A stretch of DNA of 64,000 nt from contig NZ_CP016428.1 of the NCBI RefSeq assembly GCF_001693385.1, positions 4,712,001 to 4,776,000 on the forward strand, written 5' to 3'. Source of the stretch: Bradyrhizobium icense. Lineage in GTDB: Bacteria > Pseudomonadota > Alphaproteobacteria > Rhizobiales > Xanthobacteraceae. The position numbers and the translations under genes are program-made. Below the pieces are notes generated by a model that was not told the DNA's origin, searched no databases, and saw nothing but the letters and a program-made list of their open reading frames with translations. Below, one piece after another: positions 9,320 through 17,947 of the stretch. Numbering within the stretch: the first letter of the stretch is position 1; every line of letters begins with the position of its first letter.

Positions 9320-10078
9320 CTAGCAACGGCGCTCGACAAATTTCAGGATCTCCTCAGGAGCCGAAAAGATCACGCTCGCCCGATCGCCCATCATTCCCGC
9401 TGGCAATAGAGCCGGCGCGTCTTGAACAGGACCATCTTTGCTGGAATCGGTCCTGAAGCGCAAGTTACGTTCCCAAAACGCACGTATCTTGCCGTCCGCC
9501 GTGGTGACACGATAGGTGTCGCGGCAATAACTGATGGTTTTGACCTGAATGCCCGGTTCAAGCGCCTTGAGAGTTGGATCGGCGCCGCCGCCCATCATGC
9601 CACCACCCATCATCCCTCCCATGCCGCCCCTCTGGCCTCGTTGCGCACTTTGGCTCGGCGCTGCGCCGGGTTTAGTGGCTTCTTTCAGGAATGCCAGGAG
9701 GTCTGCTCGGACCCGAGCTTCCTCGATCCCTTCAAAGGTCATCTCGTTGCCCGGAACGAGATGCTTCGGATCGGTCAGCCACTGATCGAGCGTTCGGTCA
9801 TCCCACGTCAATCCGGACGATTTCAACGCATCAGAAAAGCGATCGAAGCTTGGCAGCGTGCCTGCCTTGCGTCCCCACAGATCGGCAAGGCTCGGTCCCG
9901 TCATGTTGCGCTCGCGCTCCAGCGAATGGCATGCTGCGCAGGCCCTGAAATTACGTTCGCCGCGAGCAGCATTGCCTTGTTGCGCCTGGAGAGGAGAGAA
10001 GCTGAGAACAGCCATAAGGGCCGAAGCAGCCGCCAACCTGAAGCTCGGCATCGTGCCGGAGATCGCTGCGTAAGTCAT
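9320..10078 (-). CDS. Cytochrome c family protein with Met/Gly-rich linker
   Basis: Exported c-type cytochrome of 252 residues. A signal peptide ends near QAQ (residue ~33). The haem motif CAACH is at 47-51, the cytochrome signature GPSLADLWGRKAG at 61-73, and GNEM puts the axial Met at 113. After the cytochrome domain a linker rich in Gly and Met (about 151-166, GGMGGMMGGGMMGGG) leads to a ~80-residue C-terminal domain with a Cys in ISYCRDTYRV. It starts 8 bp after cusA on the same strand, so it is probably the distal gene of the copper operon. An electron-transfer or Cu(I)-handling role is inferred from context and the Met-rich linker. Confidence 0.85.
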   Translation of the reverse strand: MTYAAISGTMPSFRLAAASALMAVLSFSPLQAQQGNAARGERNFRACAACHSLERERNMTGPSLADLWGRKAGTLPSFDRFSDALKSSGLTWDDRTLDQWLTDPKHLVPGNEMTFEGIEEARVRADLLAFLKEATKPGAAPSQSAQRGQRGGMGGMMGGGMMGGGADPTLKALEPGIQVKTISYCRDTYRVTTADGKIRAFWERNLRFRTDSSKDGPVQDAPALLPAGMMGDRASVIFSAPEEILKFVERRC

Positions 10079-10086
10079 GGTTCACC

Positions 10087-13000
10087 TCATTCGGCTGGCT
10101 CCACAACGCGTGTGGCTTTCTTCGATGGCTTGGCAATCGCCTCGACTGACTTGCCGCTTTCGGGATCGCCGGGCAGCCCAAAGCCTTTGAGGATGCCGAA
10201 TACCGCCGGGATCACGATCAGCGTCAGCAATGTCGAGGAGATCATGCCCCCGATCATCGGCACCGCTATGCGCTGCATGATCTCCGAGCCGGTGCCGGTG
10301 CTCCACATGATCGGGAGCAGGCCTGCCATGATGGCCACCACCGTCATCATCTTTGGCCGCACGCGTTCGACCGCGCCCTCCATGATGGCGGCATAGAGAT
10401 CGTTGCGCGTCAGCGCCTGGCCCTGAACCCGACGTAGCTTCGTGATCTCGGCCAGCGCCTGATTGAGATAGATCAGCATGACCACGCCGGTCTCGGCCGC
10501 GACGCCGGCGAGTGCGATGAAACCGACCGCGACCGCGACCGAGAGGTTGAAGCCGAGCCACCACATCATCCACAGCCCGCCGACAAGCGCGAACGGCAGC
10601 GACAGCATGACGATCATGGTCTCGGTTACCGAGCGGAAATTGAGATAGAGCAGGAGGAAAATGATGAGCAGCGTCACCGGTACGACGATCTTGAGCCGCG
10701 CGATCGCACGCTCCAGATATTCATATTGGCCGCTCCAGACGACGTAATAGCCAGGCGGAAACTGAATGCTCGCCTGCACCGCGCGTTGCGCCTCGGCGAC
10801 GTAGCCGCCAAGATCGCGGTCGCGGATGTCGACATAGATGTAAGTCGCCAGTTGTCCGTTCTCGGTCCGGATCGAGCTTGGCCCGCGCGCCGGCGTAACG
10901 CTGGCGACCTCGCCGAGCGGGACCGCCCCGCCGGCCGGCATCGGCACCAGGATGTCGCTCGCGATCGCCTTCGGATTGTCGCGGAGATCGCGTGGGTAGC
11001 GCATGTTTACAGAGAAGCGCTGGCGGCCCTCCACGGTCGTGGTCACGGTCTGGCCGCCGAGTGCGGTCGCGATGGTGTCCTGCACGTCCTGCACCATGAT
11101 GCCGTAGCGCGCCAGCGCCTCGCGGTTCGGCGTGATCTCGAGGTAGTAGCCTCCGAGACCGCGCTCGGCATAGGCCGAGGACGTGCCCGGGACGGCTTTG
11201 AGCACCTGTTCGATCTGTTTGGCGAGCGTTTCGATTCCGGCGAGATCGGTGCCCATGACCTTCACGCCAATCGGCGTGCGGATGCCGGTCGAGAGCATGT
11301 CGATACGCGCCTTGATTGGCATGGTCCAGGCGTTGGAAACGCCTGGAAACTGCAGCGCCTTGTCCATTTCGGCGATCAGGGCGTCGATCGTCATGCCCTT
11401 GCGCCACTGCTCCTTCGGCTTGAGATTGACCACCGTCTCGAACATTTCCGACGGCGCCGGATCGGTCGCCGTCGCCGCCCGTCCAGCCTTGCCGTAGACC
11501 GAGGCGACCTCGGGAAACGATCGGATGATCCGGTCTTGCGTCTGCATCAGTTCGGACGCCTTCGTCACCGAGATCCCCGGCAGGGTCGTCGGCATGTAGA
11601 GCAGCGTGCCTTCGTTGAGGTTGGGCATGAACTCGGTGCCGAGCTGGCGCGCCGGCCAGATAGAGGCAGCGAGCACGCCAAGCGCAAGCAGGACTACCAG
11701 CGTCTTGGCGCGCAACACGGTCTTGATCACGGGTCTATAAATCCAGATCAGGAAGCGGTTGATCGGGTTCTTGTGCTCGGGGACGATCTTGCCGCGAATG
11801 AAGATCACCATCAGTGCCGGCACCAGCGTGATCGAAAGCAATGCTGCCGCTGCCATCGCAAAGGTCTTGGTGAAGGCGAGCGGACTGAACAGCCGGCCTT
11901 CCTGCGATTCCAGCGTGAAGATCGGCATGAACGACACGGTGATGATCAACAGGCTGAAGAACAGCGCAGGGCCGACCTCAGCGGCCGCCTCGATCAGGAT
12001 TGCGACGCGCGATTTGCCCGGCTCGGCGCGCTCGAGATGTTTGTGCGCGTTCTCGATCATGACGATCGCAGCGTCGATCATGGCGCCGATTGCGATCGCG
12101 ATGCCGCCGAGGCTCATGATGTTGGAACCTAAGCCCAGAAGCTTCATCGCGCCGAATGCCATCAGCACGCCGACCGGCAGCATCAGGATCGCGACAAGCG
12201 CGCTACGGACATGCAGCAGGAAGACGATGCACACCAGCGCAACGACGATGCTTTCCTCGACCAGCGTATGCTTTAGCGTATCGATCGCGGCATAGATCAG
12301 GTTCGAGCGGTCGTAGACCGGGACGATCTCGACCGATTTCGGCAGGCTGGTCACGATTTCCTTGAACCGCTTCTTGACGTTCTCGATGACGTCGAGCGCA
12401 TTCACGCCGAAGCGCTGCAGCACGATGCCGCTCGCCACCTCACCCTCGCCGTTGAGCTCGGCGATGCCGCGCCTCTCGTCGGGGCCAAGCTCGACGCGCG
12501 CAACGTCGCGCAACAGTACCGGCGTTCCGTTGTCGGTCTTCAGCACGATGTTGCCGAGATCATTGATGCTCTTCAGGTACCCCTTCCCGCGGATCACGTA
12601 TTCGAACTCCGAGAGCTCGACGGTGCGGCCGCCCACATCGGCATTGGAGGCGCGGATCGCCTCGCGCATCTTCTGCATGGTGATGCCGCGATCGCGCATC
12701 CGCTGCGGGTCGAGTATCACGTTGTACTGCTTGACGAAGCCGCCGACGCTCGCGACCTCGGCCACGCCCTCGGCCTTCGCCAGCGCGAATTTCAGGTTCC
12801 AGTCCTGGATCGCGCGGGTGTCCGCGAGATTCAGTTCCTTGGATATCACCGCATATTGGTACACCCACCCCACCCCGGTCGCGTCGGGACCGATGGTCGG
12901 CGTCACCCCGGACGGCAGTCGCGAAGCTGCGCTGTTGAGAAACTCCAGCACCCGCGAGCGCGCCCAGTAGATGTCGGTGCCATCCTCGAAGATGATGTAG

Positions 13001-13278
13001 ACGAAGGAGACGCCGAAGAAGGAAAAGCCGCGCACCACCTTCGATTTCGGCACCGTCAACATCGCGGTGGTGAGCGGATAGGTGACCTGGTCCTCGATCA
13101 CCTGCGGCGCCTGCCCCGGGTACTCCGTGTAGACGATCACCTGGGTGTCGGAGAGGTCGGGAATGGCGTCCAGCGGCAGATGGACGAGCGCGTAGATGCC
13201 GGCCGCAGCGGCGAAGCCGCTGCCGAATAGCACCAGCAGGAGGTTACGAGCCGACCAAGCGATCAAGCGGGCAATCAT
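10087..13278 (-). CDS. cusA: CusA-type heavy-metal efflux RND pump
   Basis: Inner-membrane proton-driven RND transporter of the HME family, which exports Cu(I)/Ag(I) from the periplasm or cytoplasm. Its 1063 residues match family length. PLDAIPDLSDTQVIVYTEYPGQAPQ (about 35-59, interrupted here for description) is typical of HME pumps. GAMIDAAIVMIEN places the proton-relay Asp at about 402, matching CusA Asp405. RIDMLSTGIRTPIG is the porter segment that contains a metal-binding Met in CusA. ATG at 13278 overlaps the cusB stop. No outer-membrane partner (CusC) is encoded nearby, so an unlinked TolC-like channel would be needed. Metal specificity is inferred from family and neighbours. Confidence 0.93.
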   Translation of the reverse strand: MIARLIAWSARNLLLVLFGSGFAAAAGIYALVHLPLDAIPDLSDTQVIVYTEYPGQAPQVIEDQVTYPLTTAMLTVPKSKVVRGFSFFGVSFVYIIFEDGTDIYWARSRVLEFLNSAASRLPSGVTPTIGPDATGVGWVYQYAVISKELNLADTRAIQDWNLKFALAKAEGVAEVASVGGFVKQYNVILDPQRMRDRGITMQKMREAIRASNADVGGRTVELSEFEYVIRGKGYLKSINDLGNIVLKTDNGTPVLLRDVARVELGPDERRGIAELNGEGEVASGIVLQRFGVNALDVIENVKKRFKEIVTSLPKSVEIVPVYDRSNLIYAAIDTLKHTLVEESIVVALVCIVFLLHVRSALVAILMLPVGVLMAFGAMKLLGLGSNIMSLGGIAIAIGAMIDAAIVMIENAHKHLERAEPGKSRVAILIEAAAEVGPALFFSLLIITVSFMPIFTLESQEGRLFSPLAFTKTFAMAAAALLSITLVPALMVIFIRGKIVPEHKNPINRFLIWIYRPVIKTVLRAKTLVVLLALGVLAASIWPARQLGTEFMPNLNEGTLLYMPTTLPGISVTKASELMQTQDRIIRSFPEVASVYGKAGRAATATDPAPSEMFETVVNLKPKEQWRKGMTIDALIAEMDKALQFPGVSNAWTMPIKARIDMLSTGIRTPIGVKVMGTDLAGIETLAKQIEQVLKAVPGTSSAYAERGLGGYYLEITPNREALARYGIMVQDVQDTIATALGGQTVTTTVEGRQRFSVNMRYPRDLRDNPKAIASDILVPMPAGGAVPLGEVASVTPARGPSSIRTENGQLATYIYVDIRDRDLGGYVAEAQRAVQASIQFPPGYYVVWSGQYEYLERAIARLKIVVPVTLLIIFLLLYLNFRSVTETMIVMLSLPFALVGGLWMMWWLGFNLSVAVAVGFIALAGVAAETGVVMLIYLNQALAEITKLRRVQGQALTRNDLYAAIMEGAVERVRPKMMTVVAIMAGLLPIMWSTGTGSEIMQRIAVPMIGGMISSTLLTLIVIPAVFGILKGFGLPGDPESGKSVEAIAKPSKKATRVVEPAE

Positions 13279-14678
13279 GGCTGAGCTCCCTCGGCAAAGC
13301 CCTTGAGTGCCGCCTTCAGATTGCTTTCCGCATCGATTAGAAAATTGGCCGAGATGACGACGGGCTCGCCGTCTTTCAGCCCGCTGCGGATTTCGACCAG
13401 TCCGTCTCCCCGACGGCCGATCTTGACGTCGCGGGGCTCGAATCGTCCCTCGCCCTTGTCCACCAGAACGACCTGGCGTGCTCCCGTATCGAGCACCGAA
13501 CTGTCGGGAACGGCCAAAACAGGCTCCGCGCCGCCAATCTCGACGTCCGCATCCACGTACATGTCCGGCAGCAATGCGAGGTCGGGATTTGCCAGTTCGA
13601 TCCGAACGCGGGCTGTCCGTGTCTCGCGGTTGACCTGCGGATAAATGACAGAGATCTTTCCGGAGAAGTCCCGCCCCGGGAAGCTGCGCGCGCGCACGGT
13701 AACGCCTTGTCCGACGGCAAGCGAGCCGAGATCGCGCTCGGCTATGTCGATTATCGCCCAGACCACCGACGTATCCGCAACGCGGAAGAGCACATCGCCC
13801 GGTTGAGCTCGCATACCCTGGACGGCGTTGCGTTCCAGCACGATGCCGTCCCGTGGGGCCGACCAGGCGACGGTCACCGGGACGACCCGCGTTCTCTCGA
13901 CCTCGCTGATTACCGCTTCGGGCACGTCAAGGTTCATCAACCGCTGCCGTGAACCGCGTCCGTAGGACGGTTCGCCCGCCGTAGTCCTGGACGTCAACGT
14001 CGTCACAAACTCTGCGGCCGCACTGGAAACTGCCGGACTGTAGACCTGCATCAGCGGCTGCCCCTTCTTGACAAAGGAGCCAGTCGTGACGTCGGCAACC
14101 GATTGCAGGTAGGTTTCCGCGCGCATCGCGATGACTGAGACTCGACGCTCGTCGAGTTGGATCGTGCCTGGCGCCCGCACGACCGTCCGGATCGGGCGGG
14201 CGGTGGCCGGCTCCGATTTGACGCCGGTGCGCTGGATCTTTCCCGGCGACACCTTGACCGATCCGTCGTCGCTGTCCTCGCCCTCATAGACGGGGATGTA
14301 GTCCATCCCCATCGAATCCTTCTTTGGCGTCGGCGAAACGTCCGGCAGGCCCATCGGATTGCGGTAATACTTGATCTTGCGGTCGGCGGGTGGAGCCGCC
14401 GCGCTTTCCTGCGACGGATCGTCAAAACTGATGTCGGCGCCCCGCGGAACGGCGCGGTAATCGCGGCCATCGGGCGTCTTCTTCGGGGTCAGCGAGTAGA
14501 ACGGCTTGCCGTCCGGATCCTGATAATAGATCGCGGCACCCGAGGCTTCGCTCGCCTGGGCCGTGACGTGGGCATGCGTCGTCTCGCTGCTCGGCCAGAG
14601 ATAGGGACGCGCGAGGAAACCGGCGATCACGGCAACGGTGACGGCGGCAGCGATCGCAATCTGAGCTGACCGGTTCAT
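13275..14678 (-). CDS. cusB: CusB-type periplasmic adaptor with two N-terminal metal-binding repeats
   Basis: Membrane-fusion protein that links the RND pump to an outer-membrane channel and passes metal to it. Start ATG 14678 (MNRSAQIAIAAAVTV) gives a single N-terminal membrane anchor and 467 residues; the open frame upstream is the shadow of the preceding gene. Two heavy-metal-binding (HMBD-like) repeats are visible. Residues 103-131 (KYYRNPMGLPDVSPTPKKDS) carry the Met residues of the family, while residues 50-77 (YYQDPDGKPFYSLTPKKTPD) are a degenerate copy without them. Barrel-sandwich and beta-barrel segments follow. It overlaps both neighbours by ATGA, implying tight coupling. Confidence 0.92.
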   Translation of the reverse strand: MNRSAQIAIAAAVTVAVIAGFLARPYLWPSSETTHAHVTAQASEASGAAIYYQDPDGKPFYSLTPKKTPDGRDYRAVPRGADISFDDPSQESAAAPPADRKIKYYRNPMGLPDVSPTPKKDSMGMDYIPVYEGEDSDDGSVKVSPGKIQRTGVKSEPATARPIRTVVRAPGTIQLDERRVSVIAMRAETYLQSVADVTTGSFVKKGQPLMQVYSPAVSSAAAEFVTTLTSRTTAGEPSYGRGSRQRLMNLDVPEAVISEVERTRVVPVTVAWSAPRDGIVLERNAVQGMRAQPGDVLFRVADTSVVWAIIDIAERDLGSLAVGQGVTVRARSFPGRDFSGKISVIYPQVNRETRTARVRIELANPDLALLPDMYVDADVEIGGAEPVLAVPDSSVLDTGARQVVLVDKGEGRFEPRDVKIGRRGDGLVEIRSGLKDGEPVVISANFLIDAESNLKAALKGFAEGAQP

Positions 14679-15085
14679 TTGTCGGCCTGAATGACGAGCT
14701 TGTTGTCGACCGTGCCGGTTTCGCCCTGCACTTTTGCCCCGAGCGACAATTGCCAGCGCCCGGCCATGCTGAAATCGGCCTTGAAGCGGTAGGTGCCGGT
14801 TTCGGCCGCTTCGAGCCGGGTCAGTTCGGTCGCCATCTCCTGCATGCCGTCCGGCGCCATGTCGAGGCGCGTCGCAAAGATCACGGCGTCCGGAACGGCC
14901 TTGCCGGTGGTCTTGTCGATGAGCTTGACGGCGAAGGTCTTGTCGCGACCGGTCTTCACTGTCGGTTCGGTGAGCTTGAACTCGTAGTTCTTGATATCGG
15001 CGAGCGCGGCGGTCGCGGCGCATGTCAGTGCGGCGCCGCTTAGCGCGACCCGCAGGCCGCGCGAAAACTGAATGGCCTTCATCAT
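14675..15085 (-). CDS. Secreted YtkA/FixH-like domain protein
   Basis: A 136-residue protein with a signal peptide ending near TAALA-D (residue ~30). The mature part reads as an immunoglobulin-like fold: FKLTEPTVKTGRDKTFAV, a central MAPDGMQEM segment and GTYRFKADFSMAGRWQLSL near the end. These patterns fit the YtkA-like family found beside copper and cytochrome oxidase genes. Two adjacent ATGs (15085, 15082) follow GAGGA; the first is used here. It overlaps cusB by ATGA. The Met-containing loops could bind Cu in the periplasm, which is inference from the operon. Confidence 0.8.
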   Translation of the reverse strand: MMKAIQFSRGLRVALSGAALTCAATAALADIKNYEFKLTEPTVKTGRDKTFAVKLIDKTTGKAVPDAVIFATRLDMAPDGMQEMATELTRLEAAETGTYRFKADFSMAGRWQLSLGAKVQGETGTVDNKLVIQADK

Positions 15086-15159
15086 GGTATCCTCGATCTA
15101 CTGGTCAGCCGCCATGGCGGCATGGCGCGGACGCCACAAAGCGCCGCAAGACTCCGGCG

Positions 15160-15534
15160 TTACGCCGAAAGGACCAGGGACCGGGGAGGTTTTGGCGGAG
15201 GCGAATGCCCGAGGCTGTCCACTTCCGGATCGCTGCCGGGCAGCAGCATCCGAAGCGTGACAGGCTGGATTTCGGCAATGCCGGCCGGCAGCGGCGCCTG
15301 CAACGTCGTCGATACGCAGAGCGCCATCAACGGACACTGATCGCAATCGACCGGCGCCGATTTCTCGGGGCAGCACGCCATGTCATCGGACATGGCGGCC
15401 GTGTCATCGGACATCGCCGTCATGGCCATTGGTGCTATGGCGCCCGTATTCGCCCGCGCCGTAAGCGGGGCGATAACGAGGCCGACGATCACAAAAATCG
15501 CCAGCAGCCGGCAAAGGTGAACCGAGTATTTCAC
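15160..15534 (-). CDS. Small secreted Cys-rich protein, DUF2946-like
   Basis: Start is uncertain. GTG 15534 gives MKYSVHLCRLLAIFVIVGLV, a good signal peptide, and 124 residues; ATG 15582 in the same frame would add 16 residues ahead of it. The mature part has MSDDTAAMSDDMACCPEKS followed by CDQCPLMALC, then a Pro-rich tail SPPPKPPRS. The CCP...CxxCP pattern and the position at the head of a cus operon fit the poorly characterised DUF2946-like proteins. No enzymatic motif is visible. A role in periplasmic copper sensing or binding is inferred from the paired Cys and Met residues and context. Confidence 0.65.
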   Translation of the reverse strand: MKYSVHLCRLLAIFVIVGLVIAPLTARANTGAIAPMAMTAMSDDTAAMSDDMACCPEKSAPVDCDQCPLMALCVSTTLQAPLPAGIAEIQPVTLRMLLPGSDPEVDSLGHSPPPKPPRSLVLSA

Positions 15535-15624
15535 AGGTGCAGTTTCGCATATCCCGGCCCATGATGGGAAGCAGAGTTCCATCACGAAACCGCGGGTTTC
15601 CTTAACATATGCCAGCGGACAGAT

Positions 15625-15637
15625 ATCGCATTGCGAT
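15625..15637. promoter_or_regulatory. Palindrome in the divergent copper promoter region
   Basis: A 13-base perfect palindrome, ATCGCATTGCGAT, lies between the reverse cus operon and the forward csp3 gene. Its position suits an operator shared by both transcripts, but no copper regulator gene (CueR, CusR or CsoR type) was recognised in the window. Short palindromes also occur by chance. Confidence 0.3.
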
Positions 15638-15758
15638 GAATCAGACTCTTCCGCGCCCTCGAACCCATTCCAGTCGGCTACCCAGAACATTTTTCAATGC
15701 CGCGACTTGAGCTAGCGACCGCCCCGGCGGTGATCTGTCCTCAGCAAGGAACCCAGCC

Positions 15759-16163
15759 ATGCACGCCCGTGAAATGATTGGTACCCACCCGGCCGTCCAG
15801 GGCCAGGTCAGCGACGCCCTGATCCGCTGCATCGAGGAATGCTACTCCTGCGCCCAGACCTGCACCTCCTGCGCCGACGCCTGCCTGTCGGAGCGCATGG
15901 TACAGGAGCTGACCCAGTGCATTCGCCTGGACATGGATTGCGCCGATATCTGCAATATCACCGGACGCATCATGACCCGCAGGACGGGTTCCGACGACGA
16001 GGTGATGCGCCGCATGCTCAGCGTCTGCGCCGCCGCCTGCCGGCTTTGCGCGGAGGAATGCCAACGGCACGCCGCCATGCATGAACATTGCCGCATCTGT
16101 GCGGAAAGCTGCCGCCGCTGCATGGAAGCTTGCCAGGAAGTGGCACGCGGCATGGCGCATTAG
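15759..16163 (+). CDS. csp3: Cytosolic copper-storage protein (Csp3-like four-helix bundle)
   Basis: A 134-residue protein with 18 cysteines, almost all in CxxxC or CxxC spacing along predicted helices (for example CIEECYSCAQTCTSCADAC, CAAACRLCAEEC, CRICAESCRRC). This is the hallmark of the DUF326/Csp family, in which Cys residues lining a four-helix bundle hold many Cu(I) ions. There is no signal peptide, so it belongs with cytosolic Csp3 rather than exported Csp1. An internal His-Met segment (HAAMHEHC) resembles the bundle mouth where copper enters. It is divergent from the cus operon and followed by a Cys-rich small protein. Confidence 0.9.
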   Translation: MHAREMIGTHPAVQGQVSDALIRCIEECYSCAQTCTSCADACLSERMVQELTQCIRLDMDCADICNITGRIMTRRTGSDDEVMRRMLSVCAAACRLCAEECQRHAAMHEHCRICAESCRRCMEACQEVARGMAH

Positions 16164-16211
16164 AGTCTAGGGTACAGTCTGGCGGCCTCTTCTGAGTCTC
16201 GCGAACCGCTG

Positions 16212-16421
16212 ATGCAACTCGAGTCGACCGTAACCTGTCCGCAATGCCATCACACGGCCATCGAGCGCATGCCGATGGACTCATGTCAGTTCTTCTATGA
16301 CTGCAAGGGTTGCGGTGCGAGGCTCAAGCCGCTCCCCGGCGATTGCTGCGTATTCTGCTCGTTCGGCTCCGTGGCTTGCCCGCCGGTTCAACAAGGGGGC
16401 AAGCCGGGATGCTCTACGTGA
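16212..16421 (+). CDS. Small zinc-ribbon-like protein of the GDCCVFCSYG type
   Basis: A 69-residue cytosolic protein with CPQCHH, CKGCG and the hallmark GDCCVFCSFGSVACPP, giving nine cysteines plus a C-terminal Cys. This small family is often found near mercury or copper resistance genes, but I know of no established function. The paired CxxC motifs suggest a zinc ribbon or soft-metal site. It lies 48 bp after csp3 on the same strand and is probably cotranscribed. Its stop is one base before the end of the convergent ArsR-rhodanese gene. Confidence 0.75.
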   Translation: MQLESTVTCPQCHHTAIERMPMDSCQFFYDCKGCGARLKPLPGDCCVFCSFGSVACPPVQQGGKPGCST

Positions 16422-16422
16422 T

Positions 16423-17091
16423 TCAGGCGCTCCCACTGATGACCGGCAAGCCGGCGGCCCGCCACTCCGGCAACCCGTCCTCCAGCCGACGAGCTTTGAA
16501 GCCGCGCGCTCGCAGTGCGGCCACCGCTTCATAGGACAACACGCAGTAGGGACCGCGGCAGTAAGCGACGATCTCGTTTGCAGGATCGAGCTCCGAGAGC
16601 CGCTTTTCGAGCGCGCGCAAGGGAATGTTCACGGCGCCCGGCAGGTGCCCCAGGACGAATTCATCCTCCGGCCGGACGTCGAGAACGGTAACCGCCCCCG
16701 CGCGGGATCGCTGTAAAAGCTCTTCGCGCGAGACGGCTTCGAGGGCGTCGCGCTCATTGAAATAACTGCGCACGACCTGCTCGACTTCGGCCATATTTCG
16801 CTCTGCAACGACGCGTAAGGCTGCCAGCACGTCGAGAACGCTGTCGTCCGCAAGCTGGTAGTAGACGAATTTGCCGTCACGTCTGCTTGCCACCAGGCCC
16901 GCACGACGCATGTGCTGGAGATGCTGCGAGGCGTTGGCGATCGAAAGGCCGGTCTTCTGCGCCAGAACTTCGACGCTGCGCTCCCCCTGCGCGAGTTGCT
17001 CCAGCAACTCAAGGCGGTGCGCATGCCCAAGCGTTTTCGCGACGGCCGCGAATTGGGCGAACAAAACCTGCTTCGGTCCTTGGCTTGACAT
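16423..17091 (-). CDS. ArsR-family regulator fused to a rhodanese domain
   Basis: A 222-residue fusion. Residues ~10-100 form an ArsR winged helix (SVEVLAQKTGLSIANASQHL, recognition helix, then RDGKFVYYQL wing). Residues ~118-215 are a rhodanese domain (VLDVRPEDEFVLGHLPGAV) with active-site loop CRGPYC (C178-C183). The ArsR half has no cysteine, unlike BigR/SqrR persulfide sensors, so sensing may have moved to the rhodanese Cys. It is divergent from a persulfide dioxygenase gene, with a palindromic operator between them. Role as a sulfane-sulfur-responsive repressor is inferred from these points. Confidence 0.9.
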   Translation of the reverse strand: MSSQGPKQVLFAQFAAVAKTLGHAHRLELLEQLAQGERSVEVLAQKTGLSIANASQHLQHMRRAGLVASRRDGKFVYYQLADDSVLDVLAALRVVAERNMAEVEQVVRSYFNERDALEAVSREELLQRSRAGAVTVLDVRPEDEFVLGHLPGAVNIPLRALEKRLSELDPANEIVAYCRGPYCVLSYEAVAALRARGFKARRLEDGLPEWRAAGLPVISGSA

Positions 17092-17106
17092 CGCTCACGA
17101 TCGAAT

Positions 17107-17134
17107 TATCATTCAATGGAATAATTGAATGATA
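17107..17134. promoter_or_regulatory. Palindromic operator between arsR-rhodanese and persulfide dioxygenase genes
   Basis: A perfect 11-bp inverted repeat (17107-17117 and 17124-17134, arm TATCATTCAAT) with a 6-base spacer, in an AT-rich island only 16 bases upstream of the regulator start. ArsR-family dimers bind AT-rich imperfect palindromes of this size. One site could repress both divergent genes. Confidence 0.75.
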
Positions 17135-17206
17135 TCGGCAGCCTGTCAAGCTATTCTCGGCTTGAGATCTTCGACATTGCCGCCGGCTTGAATACGGGAG
17201 GCTCCC

Positions 17207-17947
17207 ATGATCCTGCGCCAGCTTTTGCACTCCGATCCCGTCGCCCTCTCCTACGTGGTTGGATGCGGCGGGCGCGCCGCCGCAGCGGTGGTCGACCCGG
17301 TCGGCGACATCGCCCCCTATCTGCGGGCCGCGGAAGAGACGGGAATGCGCATTCTCTATGTCATCGATACGCATCTTCACGCCGACCACGTCTCCGCCGG
17401 GCGCGCGCTCGCTGAAGCAGCCGGTGCCGAGTACGTGCTGTTCGCCAAAGCGGCTGTGAAATTTCAGTTCCGCGGCGTTCGCGACGGCGAGTTGCTCGAA
17501 CTAGGCAACGTCTCGATTCAGGTCCTACACACGCCGGGACACACGCCGGAGCACATTTCGCTCGTCGTCACCGACCGAACGCGCGCGAATGAACCATGGT
17601 TCGTTCTGACGGGCCATACCCTCATGGTCGGCGATCTCGGCAGAACCGAACTGGCTACGAGCGCTGAGCAAGGCGCACGCGCTCTGTTCCAAAGCGCGCA
17701 AAGACTGAAATCGCTCCCGGATCATCTGGAGGTGCTGCCCGGCGCCTATTCCGGATCCGTCTGCGGACGCAGCCTCAGTGGCAAGCCGACGTCCACGATC
17801 GGGTTCGAAAAGCGCTACAACAACGCGTTCCGAATCGAGGACGCGGACGCCTTCGTACGTGCCATGATTGCCGACGTTCCGCCGGCGCCGCCGCAGGCGG
17901 CACAGATCCGCGCGATCAATTCCGGCATGATGGCGGCGGCGGAGTGA
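17207..17947 (+). CDS. MBL-fold persulfide dioxygenase (ETHE1/Blh-like)
   Basis: Non-haem iron enzyme that oxidises glutathione persulfide to sulfite. The 246-residue protein has the metal motif THLHADH (55-61), the second motif HTPGHTPEHISL (from residue 108) and GDLGRTEL, the family's GDxGRxDL variant. These distinguish ETHE1-like enzymes from glyoxalase II. RNGE... substrate loops cannot be assigned. It is the first gene of the forward operon opposite the ArsR-rhodanese regulator and overlaps the MFS gene by GTGA, matching the BigR-Blh arrangement known in other proteobacteria. Confidence 0.87.
   Translation: MILRQLLHSDPVALSYVVGCGGRAAAAVVDPVGDIAPYLRAAEETGMRILYVIDTHLHADHVSAGRALAEAAGAEYVLFAKAAVKFQFRGVRDGELLELGNVSIQVLHTPGHTPEHISLVVTDRTRANEPWFVLTGHTLMVGDLGRTELATSAEQGARALFQSAQRLKSLPDHLEVLPGAYSGSVCGRSLSGKPTSTIGFEKRYNNAFRIEDADAFVRAMIADVPPAPPQAAQIRAINSGMMAAAE

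Noticed and set aside
10726..12132. 468-codon forward ORF opposite cusA
   Set aside because: Shadow ORF typical of GC-rich sequence.
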